Positions 11,160 to 19,407 of a stretch of DNA of 64,000 nucleotides are shown here, piece after piece. The first letter of the stretch is position 1. Every line of letters begins with the position of its first letter. The stretch comes from Epidermidibacterium keratini (GTDB lineage: Bacteria; Actinomycetota; Actinomycetes; Mycobacteriales; Antricoccaceae). A program made the position numbers and the translations under genes. The stretch lies in NCBI RefSeq assembly GCF_009834025.1, contig NZ_CP047156.1, positions 1,736,001 to 1,800,000 of the forward strand. The letters run 5' to 3'. Under the pieces are notes generated by a model. The model saw nothing but the letters and a program-made list of their open reading frames with translations. It did not search any database and was not told the origin of the DNA.

Positions 11160-12212
11160 ATGCGCGCATTGACGATCACCCCAGGGCAGGCCAACTCGCT
11201 TGCTGTCACCGATGTCGCGGACGTGACGCAGTCCGATGACCGGTTGCTCGTGCAGGGGCTGCTGATGGGGGTGTGCGGCACCGACCACGAGCTCAACGGC
11301 GGGAAGTACGGGTGGGCGCCGCCGGGACGATCGGAGCTGATCATCGGGCACGAGTCGCTCGGTCGGGTCGTGGCCGCCCCCGCGGACTCGGGCTTCTCCG
11401 AAGGCGACCTGATCGCCGGAGTCGTACGCCGCCCCGACCCGGTGCCCTGCATGGCCTGTGGTCACGGCGCTTTTGACATGTGCCGCAACGGCCAGTACAC
11501 CGAGCGCGGCATCAAGGAGCTGGACGGTTTCGGTTCGCAGATGTGGGACATCGAGCCGGCGTACGCCGTGCCCGTGCGCGCCGACGTTGGCGAGTCCGGC
11601 GTACTCATCGAACCCACGTCGGTGGTCGCCAAGGCGTGGGCGGAGATCGAGGCCGTCGGCGAGCGCAGCTGGTTTGCCCCGCAGTCGGTCGTCATCAGCG
11701 GCGCCGGGCCGGTGGGGCTGCTCGCGGCGCTGCTGGGCACCCAGCGCGAGCTCGACGTACACGTCGTCGACGTCGTGACCGACGGACCCAAGCCGGAGCT
11801 CGTCGCTCGCCTCGGCGCGACCTACCACAGCGACGAGTTCGAAAACGTGCTGCGGGAGGTGCGCCCAGATGTCGTCATCGACACGACCGGGCTGTCGGCG
11901 CTGCTGGCCGCCGCGATGCGCGAGCTCACGCCGTACCGCATCACCTGTCTGCTGGGTATGCACGATGCGCAGCGCAAGACCGGCATCGATCTCGCGACGT
12001 GGGGCAAGACCACCGTGCTGGACAACGGCGTCGTCGTCGGCAGCGTCAACGCCAACGTGCAGCATTGGCAACAGGCCGCAGACGCGCTCGCGGCTGCTGA
12101 CCCGGACTGGCTGCGGTCGCTGATCACCCGGCGCGTGCCGCTGCGCAGCGCGCTTGAGGCGTTCCAGCGAGCCGACGGCGACGTGAAGGTCGTCATCGAT
12201 CTGCAGGACTAG
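11160..12212 (+). CDS. Zinc-dependent glucose 1-dehydrogenase-like MDR enzyme
   Basis: A 350-residue medium-chain dehydrogenase. CGTDHE at residues 39-44 and GHE at 63-65 supply zinc ligands. The nucleotide-binding motif GAGPVG appears near 180. The segments PCMACGHGAFDMCRNG and ERGIKELDGFGSQMW match the glucose dehydrogenase subgroup, first known from thermophilic and halophilic archaea, rather than ordinary alcohol dehydrogenases. It should oxidise an aldose to the lactone with NAD(P)+. GGAG precedes the start. Substrate assignment rests on subgroup motifs only. Confidence 0.75.
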   Translation: MRALTITPGQANSLAVTDVADVTQSDDRLLVQGLLMGVCGTDHELNGGKYGWAPPGRSELIIGHESLGRVVAAPADSGFSEGDLIAGVVRRPDPVPCMACGHGAFDMCRNGQYTERGIKELDGFGSQMWDIEPAYAVPVRADVGESGVLIEPTSVVAKAWAEIEAVGERSWFAPQSVVISGAGPVGLLAALLGTQRELDVHVVDVVTDGPKPELVARLGATYHSDEFENVLREVRPDVVIDTTGLSALLAAAMRELTPYRITCLLGMHDAQRKTGIDLATWGKTTVLDNGVVVGSVNANVQHWQQAADALAAADPDWLRSLITRRVPLRSALEAFQRADGDVKVVIDLQD

Positions 12213-12219
12213 CTCAGGT

Positions 12220-12390
12220 TTAGCGGATCGGTGACGTCGGCGAGGCCAGGTTGCCGCGGTTTGGACGCTCGTTGCTGGTGCGCCGGACGAGACCGACCCA
12301 CCAGTGCCGCGCACCGCGCACGGCATCGCGATGCCGGGCGCTCACCTCGGCGGCCATGAGCTCGCGAGCCGGAACCTCGAAGTACGACAT
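12220..12390 (-). CDS. Small protein of 56 residues, unknown function
   Basis: An open frame from ATG at 12390 to TAA at 12220, beginning MSYFEVPARELMAAEVSARH and rich in Arg, with a WW pair in the middle. It has an almost perfect ribosome site, GAGGAGG at 12398-12404, seven bases before the ATG, which is rare for chance frames. Its leader holds an 11-base-pair hairpin (12415-12448). No membrane span or signal peptide is visible. I recognise no family. It lies alone on the minus strand between the dehydrogenase end and the next minus-strand gene. Confidence 0.6.
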   Translation of the reverse strand: MSYFEVPARELMAAEVSARHRDAVRGARHWWVGLVRRTSNERPNRGNLASPTSPIR

Positions 12391-12414
12391 GACGGTGCCT
12401 CCTCAGCAGTGGCA

Positions 12415-12448
12415 GGTGGGCCCGACGCGGCCCATGCTCGGGCCCACC
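12415..12448 (-). promoter_or_regulatory. Hairpin in the leader of the 56-residue gene
   Basis: GGTGGGCCCGA (12415-12425) pairs perfectly with TCGGGCCCACC (12438-12448) around a 12-base loop. On the minus strand it ends about ten bases before the Shine-Dalgarno of the small gene. It could be an attenuator or RNA stabiliser for that gene, or an unrelated terminator. Confidence 0.45.
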
Positions 12449-12561
12449 CGCTGCGTGTTGTGCACCATCTACGTTCGCCCTAAGACCCCCGTGGCCGAAT
12501 CGGACGAAGTACCTATCTTTGGCGCTCGCGCGCCTTAGGACTTGGCATGCCGGCGGCAGGT

Positions 12562-14028
12562 TTAGGACTTCGCGCGGCCCATGCCGAGTACGACGGCGAT
12601 ACCGAGCGCCGAGCGCGGCTCGTACGGGCCACGCCACAGCCCACCGTGCACGGCCTTGTCGGCCTCCTCACGCCACGGGTCGCGCAGCGGCCCGGTGCCC
12701 GCGTTGAGATCGTGCACCAGCAGCGCCGCCATCAGCGTGTTGCTGGTCGCCGGCGAGAAGACGTCGACGCCGAAGCGGTAGGCACCGGCGTACGCCGCCG
12801 CGAGGGCGCGGTTCTTCATCACCGAGCGCGTGCGCGTCGGCGGTGCGACGTTCAGCGACACTTCCAGTCCGTCGCGGCGCGCGGCGGTCGCGCGCCAGCG
12901 CTGCAGCCGCTTGGCCAGGATGTAGTTGGGTCCCTGCTGCAGCACCATGCTGTCGGCCAGGCCAGGGTTGGAGCCGGGTGCGTAGTTGCGCTTGAGCAGC
13001 CGCCCACCGCTGATCGTGCGCACGGCGGGCCGCACGAGGCGCGCCACCCGACCCGAGTCATAGGACTGCGCCGAAAACGTCACGGCCTCGGCGGGTACGC
13101 CGTACACGTCGGTCGGGGTGGCGAGGAAGGCCAGCGCGAGATCGTCGCGAGCGCCGGCCACGTGAGCGGTGAGCGCGTCGACGGCGGTGGAGACCCGGAG
13201 GTTGGCCTCGCCGTCGGCGTACACGTAATTGCCGAGCACCAGCGGCCCGCGCAGCCCGCGCACCCACTCGGCGACCGTCGGCAGATCGTGCAGTAGGTCG
13301 GCGCCGGCGCGCTCGACGAGCAGCCCCTCGGAGTGCGTCGGCACCATGAGCCGCCCGCCGCTGGAGCGCGCGAGGTCGACCAGCCGGCGCCAGATCTCCG
13401 GCTGCGGCAGGTCGACGGCGGCGACCGTCGCACCCCATCGAAGAAGCGCCTGCAGCGGGCCCATCTCGGCGGTGGCACCGAGCGTGACCATCGTGCGGCC
13501 AGGCAGCGCGAGCCACTCCGGGTGGTCAAGCACCTCCCGCACCGCATCGGCCGCCGAGGGCTCCATCGCACCCTCGCGCACCCACGCGTCGAGCTGGCGG
13601 CGTACGCCGTCACCGCGTAGGCGTTCTCCCTTATAGGGCAGCGAAAACTCGGCCTCGGGTTGGTTGCGTCCTTCTACGAGTGAGGTGACGAGCGGGTCGC
13701 TGACCTCGTTATCGAAGACCTCTCCGAGGGGGACATCGGCCGCATCGGCGTCCGCGGAGTCCCGATAGCGCATCTGGTCGTGGAGCGAGGCGAGCCCGTC
13801 ACGGGCGATCCGGACGGCGGCCGCCTCGTCGTCGAAACCGACCTCGACCATCCGCTTGAAATGCACCGGATAGCCGCGGCGCCAGTCGGTCTCGCGCTGC
13901 GCCGCCCGCGCGCCGGCCGGGTCGGTCGCAGTCAGTGCTCCAGCCACGACCGCGCGTCCGAGCGCAGATGTGCTGCGGCGCCCGGACTCGGACACGGCCG
14001 GGACGACCACTCCGGTGGGCTCGGCCAC
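12562..14028 (-). CDS. Conserved protein of unknown function with a Rossmann-like motif
   Basis: A 488-residue protein starting at GTG 14028, chosen because AAGGAGG lies five bases upstream; longer in-frame starts lack such a site. The middle holds TMVTLGATAEMGPLQALLRW followed by ATVAAVDLP, which looks like a glycine-rich nucleotide-binding beta-alpha-beta unit. Further on are GNYVYADGEANLRV and an Asn/Gly/Pro-rich KRNYAPGSNPGLADS. No signal peptide is seen; the C-terminal region has moderately hydrophobic segments. I do not recognise a characterised family. It is transcribed divergently from the YhgE operon across 127 bases and could share its regulator. Confidence 0.7.
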   Translation of the reverse strand: MAEPTGVVVPAVSESGRRSTSALGRAVVAGALTATDPAGARAAQRETDWRRGYPVHFKRMVEVGFDDEAAAVRIARDGLASLHDQMRYRDSADADAADVPLGEVFDNEVSDPLVTSLVEGRNQPEAEFSLPYKGERLRGDGVRRQLDAWVREGAMEPSAADAVREVLDHPEWLALPGRTMVTLGATAEMGPLQALLRWGATVAAVDLPQPEIWRRLVDLARSSGGRLMVPTHSEGLLVERAGADLLHDLPTVAEWVRGLRGPLVLGNYVYADGEANLRVSTAVDALTAHVAGARDDLALAFLATPTDVYGVPAEAVTFSAQSYDSGRVARLVRPAVRTISGGRLLKRNYAPGSNPGLADSMVLQQGPNYILAKRLQRWRATAARRDGLEVSLNVAPPTRTRSVMKNRALAAAYAGAYRFGVDVFSPATSNTLMAALLVHDLNAGTGPLRDPWREEADKAVHGGLWRGPYEPRSALGIAVVLGMGRAKS

Positions 14029-14110
14029 GGTTGCCTCCTTGAGTTGATGTGTCGATACTCGCACGGCCGCGCCCGAGGCGGGGTTGCGGAATAAAACCAT
14101 CCGGTGGATC

Positions 14111-14150
14111 ATTGTTTTTGTACCGGCCAGTCAGTTTAAAAGTTGGGAGG
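14111..14150 (+). promoter_or_regulatory. AT-rich promoter region of the YhgE operon with possible TetR site
   Basis: This is the only AT-rich stretch between the divergent genes. It contains a T-run, the imperfect palindrome accggccagt, a TTTAAA tract and the ribosome site TGGGAGG ending five bases before GTG 14156. The palindrome resembles TetR/AcrR half-sites and the operon ends with a TetR gene, so autoregulation is plausible but unproven. Confidence 0.3.
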
Positions 14151-14155
14151 GTCCG

Positions 14156-14788
14156 GTGGAGCTCACCGCACACGAGATCGCCGTCGACGGACGTCACGAC
14201 CAGCTGGTCCCACCGACGTCGCTCACGGCCAGCTCGGGGCAGTGCACCTTCGTCGCCTGCGACCAGGACCGCTCCACGGCCCTCGGGCTCGCGGTGACCG
14301 GCCGGCTCCCGCTATCGGCCGGGCGCATCGACTTCACCAGCGAAGATCCCGGCTCACTCGCCGAGATCAGCGCCCTCATCGACGCTCCCGACGTCTCGGC
14401 GCCCATCCACAACCTGAAGGTCAAGCACGCCGCAGCCGAGGCCCTAGCCATCGCCGGACGCAAGTCAAGCCCCACCGCAGTGCGGCAGTGGCTGAGCCAG
14501 CACGAGCTCGAGGCCCTGGCCGACCGGTACGTCGAAACCCTCGCCGGCCCAGAACGCGTCCGGCTCCTGGCCTCCCTGGCGGTGGCCCGCAAGCACGTGC
14601 GCCTACTCGTCATCGACACCCCCGACCGGCACCGCGGCGACCTGCGCGACTGGAGTGCCATCGCCGAGCACTACGCCCACAACGGGTACGCCGTCGTCGT
14701 GATCTGCGACCAGCGCTCCATCGACCTACTCGGCGTCACGGCGTACCGCATCGGTGCCACTGACGTCTCACCCTCACCCTCGGAGTAA
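14156..14788 (+). CDS. Degenerate ABC ATPase-like protein of the YhgE operon
   Basis: A 210-residue protein aligned with short ABC ATPases by layout. Where Walker A (GxxGxGKST) should be it has VACDQDRSTALGLAVTGRL, keeping the ST but replacing the glycines and the invariant Lys. The signature region reads LAGPERVRLLASLAVARK instead of LSGGQ...RVALARAL, and Walker B reads LLVIDTPD with the catalytic Glu changed. GTG at 14156 follows TGGGAGG; the stop is five bases before the YhgE gene. ATP hydrolysis looks impaired. It may bind nucleotide weakly or act as a structural partner of the YhgE protein. Confidence 0.65.
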   Translation: MELTAHEIAVDGRHDQLVPPTSLTASSGQCTFVACDQDRSTALGLAVTGRLPLSAGRIDFTSEDPGSLAEISALIDAPDVSAPIHNLKVKHAAAEALAIAGRKSSPTAVRQWLSQHELEALADRYVETLAGPERVRLLASLAVARKHVRLLVIDTPDRHRGDLRDWSAIAEHYAHNGYAVVVICDQRSIDLLGVTAYRIGATDVSPSPSE

Positions 14789-14793
14789 CCCGA

Positions 14794-16896
14794 ATGACTG
14801 CCATCAAGCTCGCTGTCACCGAGACCCGCCGACTGCTGTCCGGCGCGCTGCCCAAGCTCGCCATGTTTGCGCTCGTCCTGGTCCCAGTCCTCTACTCCGC
14901 GACGTACCTCTATGCCAACTGGGACCCCTACGGCAACCTGGGCGATGTCAAAGCGGCGATCGTCAACGAGGACGTTCCCGCCACGGCTGGCGACCAGACC
15001 GTTGCGGCCGGTGCTGATGTTGCCAAGAACCTCAAAGACAGCGGGACTTTTGACTTCGAGACCACCAGCGCCGCGGAGGCGGCCGCAGGAGTCAAGGACG
15101 GCACCTACGCGTTCGCCGTCACGATCCCTGCGACGTTTTCGCAGAACCTGACCTCGGCGGCAAACTTCGACCCGCAGCAAGCTGTCCTGAAGGTAACCAC
15201 CAACGACGCCAACAACTACCTCGTCGGAACCATCGCCGACAAGGTGTCGACGACCGTGCGCGAGTCGGTGGCCGAGCAGGTCGGTGAGGACGCCGCCAAC
15301 CGGTTCCTTCTCGGCTTCTCAGATATTCATGGGAAGTTGCTCGAGGCAGCCGACGGCGCGGGCCAGCTCGCAAGTGGCGCCGACCAGCTCAAGGCTGGCG
15401 CTGATGAACTGAAAGCCGGTACGGCGCAGGCCAAGTCCGGCGCCGACGAGCTCGTCACCGGCGAACAAAAGCTGGTCGACGGATCGCAGGAGCTCAACGC
15501 CGGAGCAGCCGAGCTGAGCAGCGGCGCCGACCAGCTCGCCACGGGGGCAGGGACCCTCGCATCGGGACTGCAGCAGATGGAAGACCAGACCGCAGGGCTT
15601 CCGGCCGCCACGGCCAAACTCGCCGACGGCGCCCAGCAGGTCGCCGATGGAAACGCGAAGATCTCCACTGTCAGTGGAGAAGTAGCCTCCGCGGCGCAGT
15701 CGGCCATCGACGGTGCGCCACAGGCCCGGGCCGACCTCGAAGCCCAGCTGCAGCAGGCCGGCGTACCGCAGGAGCAGATCGACCAGGCCCTCGCCACCCT
15801 CGACGAGCTGTTCAACCCGGTGCAGGACGCGAACACCCAGCTGCAGACCGCGAACAGCCAGATCCAGCAGCTTGCCAGCGGCGCTCAGCAGGTCGCCGAC
15901 GGCGCCGACCAGCTTGCTGCTTCCACCCCGCAGCTCACCGACGCCATCTCGCAGGCCTCCACCGGCGCCGACCAGCTCAGCGCCGGCTCGCAGCAGCTCG
16001 CCTCAGGGGCCCAGGAGCTGTCGGCCGGTGCGAGCGAGCTCGCGACCGGGCAGCAGCAGGCGCTCGACGGCGCGACGGCGCTGGCATCCGGGCTCGGGCA
16101 GCTGGACACCGGGGCCGGTCAGCTCGATGACGGCCTCGCCCAGCTGGCCTCGGGCGCCCACACCTTGCAGACCTCGCTCAGCGACGGCGCCGCGCAGGTC
16201 CCCGATCCCGACGACCCGACGCGGACCGCGACCGCCGACCAGATCGCCAACCCGGTCCAGGTCGCCAACACCAACCTGGCCAAGGCGGCCAACTACGGCA
16301 GCGGGCTCGCGCCGTACTTCCTGGGCCTGAGCCTGTGGGTCGGCGCGTTCACGCTGTTCCTCATCGTCAAGCCGCTGTCCAACCGCGCCCTCGCCGGCTA
16401 TGCGCCGCGCTTCGCGACCGCGCTCGGCGGCTGGCTGCCCACGGCCGTGCTCGGGCTGCTGCAGGCCGGTGCGGTCTATCTGGTCGCGACTCTTGCGGTC
16501 GGGCTGGAGCCGGTAAACGGGTGGCTGACGTTCGGCGTACTCGCCGCGACGGCCTTGTCGTTTACCGCGTTCTTGCACGGGCTGAACGCCAAGTTCGGCG
16601 CCATCGGCAAGTTCCTCGGGCTGCTGCTGCTGATCCTGCAGCTTGTCAGCGCGGGTGGCACGTTCCCGTGGGAGACCACCCCCGAGCCGCTGCATGCGCT
16701 GCACGCCGTGTTACCCCTGGGGTACGTCGTGGATGCCTTGCGCAGCACGATCTACGGCGGATCGCTGTCGGGGATCGGGGTTGACTTCGGCGTACTGGCG
16801 ATCTACCTCTGCGTCGGGCTCGCCCTCTCCACCTGGGCCGCCGCCAGCGGTCGCACCTGGAGTCTGAAGCGCCTGCGGCCGGAGCTTGAGCTGTGA
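14794..16896 (+). CDS. YhgE/Pip-family membrane protein
   Basis: A 700-residue protein. One membrane span lies near residues 20-40 (FALVLVPVLYSATYLYANWDPYGN), followed by an extracellular region of about 460 residues. From about 185 to 470 this is built of short repeats such as SGADQLKAGADEL and ASGAQELSAGASEL, predicted as long helices. Five or six C-terminal spans (about 505-690) follow, of the ABC-2/YhgE type. Homologues include the phage infection protein Pip of Lactococcus and components of type VII secretion loci; their transport role is unsettled. It sits between the degenerate ATPase gene and, with a four-base overlap, the TetR gene. Confidence 0.88.
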   Translation: MTAIKLAVTETRRLLSGALPKLAMFALVLVPVLYSATYLYANWDPYGNLGDVKAAIVNEDVPATAGDQTVAAGADVAKNLKDSGTFDFETTSAAEAAAGVKDGTYAFAVTIPATFSQNLTSAANFDPQQAVLKVTTNDANNYLVGTIADKVSTTVRESVAEQVGEDAANRFLLGFSDIHGKLLEAADGAGQLASGADQLKAGADELKAGTAQAKSGADELVTGEQKLVDGSQELNAGAAELSSGADQLATGAGTLASGLQQMEDQTAGLPAATAKLADGAQQVADGNAKISTVSGEVASAAQSAIDGAPQARADLEAQLQQAGVPQEQIDQALATLDELFNPVQDANTQLQTANSQIQQLASGAQQVADGADQLAASTPQLTDAISQASTGADQLSAGSQQLASGAQELSAGASELATGQQQALDGATALASGLGQLDTGAGQLDDGLAQLASGAHTLQTSLSDGAAQVPDPDDPTRTATADQIANPVQVANTNLAKAANYGSGLAPYFLGLSLWVGAFTLFLIVKPLSNRALAGYAPRFATALGGWLPTAVLGLLQAGAVYLVATLAVGLEPVNGWLTFGVLAATALSFTAFLHGLNAKFGAIGKFLGLLLLILQLVSAGGTFPWETTPEPLHALHAVLPLGYVVDALRSTIYGGSLSGIGVDFGVLAIYLCVGLALSTWAAASGRTWSLKRLRPELEL

Positions 16897-17462
16897 GCGC
16901 CGCGCCGGCCGCGCACTCCGCGCGCACCGCCGCTACCCGCGAGCGCCTCTACGTCGCGGCGATCAGCCTCTTCGGCGAGCACGGCATCGACCAGGTCACC
17001 GTCGATGAGATCGCCACGGCGGCAGGCGTTGCCAAGGGGACCGTCTACTACAACTTCCGCGGCAAGGACGCGCTCGTCGGCGCCCTGATCGAGGACCGCA
17101 TCCAGCGGCTCGTCACCCAGATCACCGAGGCGCCAGGCAGCAACGACCTGATCGTCGCGCTCATCGACCTGCTGCTGCGCTTCGTCGAGGACGAGACGGA
17201 GTTTGCCCAGCTGATCGTCGGAGAGCTGTGGCGACCATCGAGCCGGTGGCGCGAGCAGCTCTTCGCGATCCGCGAGCAGGTCATCACCGCGATCGAGGGC
17301 CTGCTCGCCAAGGGCGGGTGGGAGCCGCGGACGCCCTACCGCACGACTGCGGCCGGCGTACTCGTCACCACCCTGGGCATCGGGCTGGACTGGCGCGTCT
17401 ATGGCGCCGAGCGGCCACGCGCCCACGTCGCCGAGCAGTTGCGCCTGCTCTTCGACCGGTAG
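16893..17462 (+). CDS. TetR/AcrR-family transcriptional regulator
   Basis: A 189-residue one-domain repressor. The helix-turn-helix is at residues about 15-60 (RERLYVAAISLFGEHGIDQV ... GVAKGTVYYNFRGKDALV). GTG at 16893 overlaps the YhgE stop (GTGA), so it is coupled to that operon and probably controls it. It may also act on the palindrome at 17508 upstream of the MHS transporter. The ligand is unknown. Confidence 0.88.
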   Translation: MSAAPAAHSARTAATRERLYVAAISLFGEHGIDQVTVDEIATAAGVAKGTVYYNFRGKDALVGALIEDRIQRLVTQITEAPGSNDLIVALIDLLLRFVEDETEFAQLIVGELWRPSSRWREQLFAIREQVITAIEGLLAKGGWEPRTPYRTTAAGVLVTTLGIGLDWRVYGAERPRAHVAEQLRLLFDR

Positions 17463-17507
17463 GCAACCGGGTATTGCGGATCATGCGCCGCGGTGCTTCA
17501 CTACATG

Positions 17508-17523
17508 AACGATCGTTCGTTCT
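17508..17523. promoter_or_regulatory. Candidate TetR operator
   Basis: GAACGATCGTTC (17508-17519) is a perfect 12-base palindrome followed by a further GTTC half-site. It lies just before the ribosome site of the MHS transporter. This shape is common for TetR/AcrR operators. Either of the TetR genes ending at 17462 or starting at 20016 could read it. Confidence 0.5.
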
Positions 17524-17534
17524 TAGGAGGCGCT

Positions 17535-18908
17535 ATGGCGACATCGCCCGCACCCGAATCGATCACCCCCGCCACCGCTGGCGGGACCGATGCCCTGCCC
17601 GACGAGCGCAAGATGCGCCGACTCGCGATCGCCTCGGTGCTCGCGACCGGCCTCGAGTGGTTCGACTTCCTGATCTACGCCACCGCAGCGGCGATCGTCT
17701 TTCCGGGGCTCTTCTTTCCCAACGCCGATGGCGTGACCGGGATCCTCGCGTCGTACGGCACGTTTGCCATCGGCTTCTTCGCCCGCCCGCTCGGCGGCAT
17801 CCTCGCCGGGCACCTCGGCGACAAGTACGGGCGCAAACCACCGCTGGTAGGCGCGATGGTGCTGATGGGCCTCGGCACGGTCGCGATCGGCCTGCTGCCG
17901 GGCTATGCCACCCTCGGCATCTGGGCACCCATCCTGCTGACGGTCTTCCGCCTCGTGCAGGGCCTCGGCGTCGGCGCGCAGTGGGGCGGCGCGGCGCTGC
18001 TGCTCGTCGAGCACGCCCCGGTCGAGCGTCGCGGGTTCTACGGCTCGCTGGTGCAGATGGGCACCATCCTCGGCGTCATGTTTGGCAACGGCTTCTACCT
18101 ACTGTTGACCGCGATGATGAGCCCGCAGTCCTTTGACTCGTGGGGCTGGCGGATCCCGTTCCTGTCCGGCGTACTGCTCGTGCTGGTCGGCGTCTGGCTG
18201 CAGCTGCGCATCGAGGACACCCCCGTCTTCCGGACGCTGCAGGCGCGCTCGGCACAGAACGACGCGCCGCGCAAACCTCCGCTGCTCATCGCCGTACGCC
18301 GCTACTGGAAACAGATCCTGCAGGCGGCCGGCGCGTTCTTCGTCGTCAACGGAACCTTCTACATCTTCATCAGTGGCCTGCTGAGCTACGGCGTGTCTGC
18401 GCTCGGGCTGCCGCGCTCGCAGATGCTCGCGGCCATCATGATCGCCGGCGCCACGCAGATCATCACGATCCCCTACTTCGGGTCACTCAGTGATCGCCAT
18501 AGTCGTCGCAAGATCTTCCTCATCGGAGCGGCGGCGATGGCGGTGTTTGCCTTCCCGATGTTCTGGATGGTCAATACCGCAAACGTCGTCGTCATCACGA
18601 TCGCGATGATCATCGGCTTCACCATTCACGCATCGATGTTTGGCCCGCAGGCCGCGTTGTACGCCGAGATGTTCCCGGCCGACGTCCGCTTCTCCGGAGC
18701 ATCGCTGGGATTCCAGGTGGCGGCGGTGTTTGCCGGAGGGTTCGCTCCGATCATCATGACGGCGCTGCTGGGTACGGCCGGGGCCGCAAACTCCTGGCGC
18801 GTCGCGCTCTACATCATCGCGATGGCCATCATCACCTTCGTCGCGGTCTACACCGTGCGCGAGCGTTACCGCGCCGACCTCCACCAGATGAGCGAGGAGG
18901 TCTCCTGA
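17535..18908 (+). CDS. MFS transporter, metabolite:H+ symporter (MHS) type
   Basis: A 457-residue 12-span transporter. LEWFDFLIYATAAAIVFPGLF in the first span and GHLGDKYGRKPPL in the first cytoplasmic loop are typical of the MHS branch (shikimate, alpha-ketoglutarate, citrate and related carboxylate permeases). ATG at 17535 follows AGGAGG with six-base spacing; upstream in-frame starts lie across the palindrome and were rejected. The stop overlaps the next ATG by one base (TGATG). It probably imports the substrate of the following catabolic genes. Confidence 0.88.
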   Translation: MATSPAPESITPATAGGTDALPDERKMRRLAIASVLATGLEWFDFLIYATAAAIVFPGLFFPNADGVTGILASYGTFAIGFFARPLGGILAGHLGDKYGRKPPLVGAMVLMGLGTVAIGLLPGYATLGIWAPILLTVFRLVQGLGVGAQWGGAALLLVEHAPVERRGFYGSLVQMGTILGVMFGNGFYLLLTAMMSPQSFDSWGWRIPFLSGVLLVLVGVWLQLRIEDTPVFRTLQARSAQNDAPRKPPLLIAVRRYWKQILQAAGAFFVVNGTFYIFISGLLSYGVSALGLPRSQMLAAIMIAGATQIITIPYFGSLSDRHSRRKIFLIGAAAMAVFAFPMFWMVNTANVVVITIAMIIGFTIHASMFGPQAALYAEMFPADVRFSGASLGFQVAAVFAGGFAPIIMTALLGTAGAANSWRVALYIIAMAIITFVAVYTVRERYRADLHQMSEEVS

Positions 18909-19402
18909 TGGCCACGGTCGAGGAACGCCTGCAGCGCCTGGAAGATCTGCACGAGCTTCAGCAGCTGCGCGCGACGTACTGTCAGCATCTCGACGACGGC
19001 CGCTGGGAGGAGCTGGCCGACCTCTTCACCGCCGACGGCGCGTTTGTCGGGCTGGCGACCGCTCGCGGCCGGAGTGAGCTCATCGAGTTCTTCGCCGGCC
19101 TGCAAGACGGCCCGCTCAGCGCCTGGTGGCACTTTTCGGCCAACGAGACACTCGAGATCGATGGTGACCGGGCGAGCGGTCAGACGTGGCTCTGGCAACC
19201 GTGCGTCGTAGACGGCGAGTCGCAGATCGCCGCCGGACGGTACGCCGACCAGATGGCGCGCGAGGCCGACGGACGCTGGCGGTTCGTGGAGCGTCGGGTC
19301 ACGTTCTTCTGGTGGGGGCCGCTGGCTGAGGGCTGGGATCGCGGCCGGTTCGGCTTCCCGCCCGCCGCCGAAGCAGCAGACCCGGTGCAGGCCGCGAAGT
19401 GA
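18908..19402 (+). CDS. SnoaL-like / NTF2-fold protein
   Basis: A 164-residue protein with the SnoaL_4 pattern: an N-terminal helix (VEERLQRLEDLHELQQLRATYC), DDGRWEELADLFTADGAF, then the beta-sheet rich in Trp. Members are small cone-shaped enzymes or subunits (dehydratases, isomerases, cyclases, ring-hydroxylating dioxygenase beta-like). It is translationally coupled to the transporter before it. A role in modifying the imported compound is inferred from position. Confidence 0.72.
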   Translation: MATVEERLQRLEDLHELQQLRATYCQHLDDGRWEELADLFTADGAFVGLATARGRSELIEFFAGLQDGPLSAWWHFSANETLEIDGDRASGQTWLWQPCVVDGESQIAAGRYADQMAREADGRWRFVERRVTFFWWGPLAEGWDRGRFGFPPAAEAADPVQAAK

Positions 19403-19407
19403 CCGCG

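Noticed and set aside
15327-16109. Ser/Ala/Cys-rich frames opposite the YhgE repeat region
   Set aside because: They mirror the repetitive GADQL coding DNA and have no independent support.
15340-16190. Possible CRISPR or tandem DNA array in the YhgE gene
   Set aside because: The periodicity is of protein repeats with varied codons; no constant repeat with unique spacers is present.
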